DNA from: CAZPLZ01 sp964587525
GTDB lineage: Bacteria; Oederibacteriota; CAKKQC01
Direction of reading: 5' to 3'
Assembly: GCA_964587525.1 (NCBI GenBank)
Contig: CAZPLZ010000174.1
Span: 1 to 6,953 of the forward strand
Length of the DNA stretch: 6,953 bases
Shown: positions 6,798 to 6,953 of the stretch, in pieces
How the letters are laid out: every line of letters starts with the position of its first letter
How positions within the stretch are numbered: position 1 is the first letter of the stretch
The notes under the pieces: generated by a model
Told to the model about the DNA's origin: nothing
The model's input: the letters and a program-made list of their open reading frames with translations, nothing else
Databases searched by the model: none
Made by a program: the position numbers and the translations under genes

Positions 6798-6953
6798 GCG
6801 CGGCGATCGTCACGACCGACAGCGACTGCAAGATGCCTGCGATCTTGCTTCCCACCAGGCCAGACGGGGTGAACCCGGCCAGCAGGAAATACACGGCCAG
6901 GGCGGCGATCACCCGGCGCCGGTCGGCAGCGCGCAGAATCCTTTGGCGTATTA
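6724..6953 (-). CDS. C-terminal end of a membrane protein of unknown function (5' partial, enters from the right edge)
   Basis: The frame is open from the right edge to TGA at 6726-6724, giving 75 residues, so a GTG at 6912-6910 need not be the start. A basic stretch (RQRILRAADRRR, 2-13) is followed by a hydrophobic segment at 14-27, a short Gly/Pro-containing turn, a second hydrophobic segment at 37-61, and a basic, polar tail (RQRLERESQSGGTR). This pattern fits two membrane helices with both ends cytoplasmic. Third codon positions are mostly G or C, as in the neighbouring real genes, and the + strand has no competing frame beyond 6797, which supports real coding. I do not recognise the family. 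Its neighbour suggests an envelope or polysaccharide role, but that is only context. Its 3' end overlaps the glycosyltransferase by 74 bp, tail to tail. Confidence 0.6.
   Translation of the reverse strand, partial: IRQRILRAADRRRVIAALAVYFLLAGFTPSGLVGSKIAGILQSLSVVTIAALILLLTLFWVRQRLERESQSGGTR

Noticed and set aside
1..6953. CRISPR array, tRNA or rRNA genes, or transposase
   Set aside because: No regularly spaced direct repeats, no cloverleaf or conserved rRNA segments, and no transposase motifs were seen on either strand.

Overview
The window is a high-GC bacterial contig fragment with a run of 100 Ns, so it comes from a scaffolded draft or metagenome-type assembly. A cyclic beta-1,2-glucan synthase and a WbaZ-like GT4 glycosyltransferase point to a Gram-negative cell that makes periplasmic and surface glycans. 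The phylum cannot be fixed from sequence alone; an environmental lineage outside the classic Rhizobiales is possible but unproven.

Region 1 (1-5225, + strand) is one very large gene, a cyclic beta-1,2-glucan synthase of the NdvB/ChvB/Cgs family, shown here in three pieces. The membrane-bound GT84 synthase half lies off the left edge. The window holds the helical linker, the glycoamylase-like (cyclization) domain, the first GH94-type supersandwich, a second supersandwich and the GH94 phosphorylase barrel. The reading frame breaks at about 2640-2651, where one extra C in a run of four Cs would explain the shift. The barrel is then interrupted by the N gap (4274-4373). A 40-bp palindromic repeat sits in frame at about 3537-3576, in the linker before the barrel.

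Region 2 (5226-5657) holds a strong-looking sigma70-type promoter. A perfect 9-4-9 inverted repeat lies between its -35 and -10 boxes. It drives a 95-residue XRE/HigA-like DNA-binding protein. No toxin gene lies beside it, so it looks like a solitary, self-regulated antitoxin-like repressor. Its base composition is visibly lower in GC than the flanking genes.

Region 3 (5658-6797, + strand) is a complete GT4 glycosyltransferase only 30 bp behind the regulator, with no obvious promoter or Shine-Dalgarno sequence of its own, so it may be read from the regulator's promoter. Its last codons overlap, tail to tail, the end of a membrane protein gene that enters from the right edge on the - strand (6724-6953).

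The glucan synthase and the GT4 enzyme both belong to envelope polysaccharide production. I see no clearly new multi-gene system. The best leads are the orphan self-regulated repressor in front of the glycosyltransferase, the coding-sequence palindromic insertion, and the frame break in the synthase.
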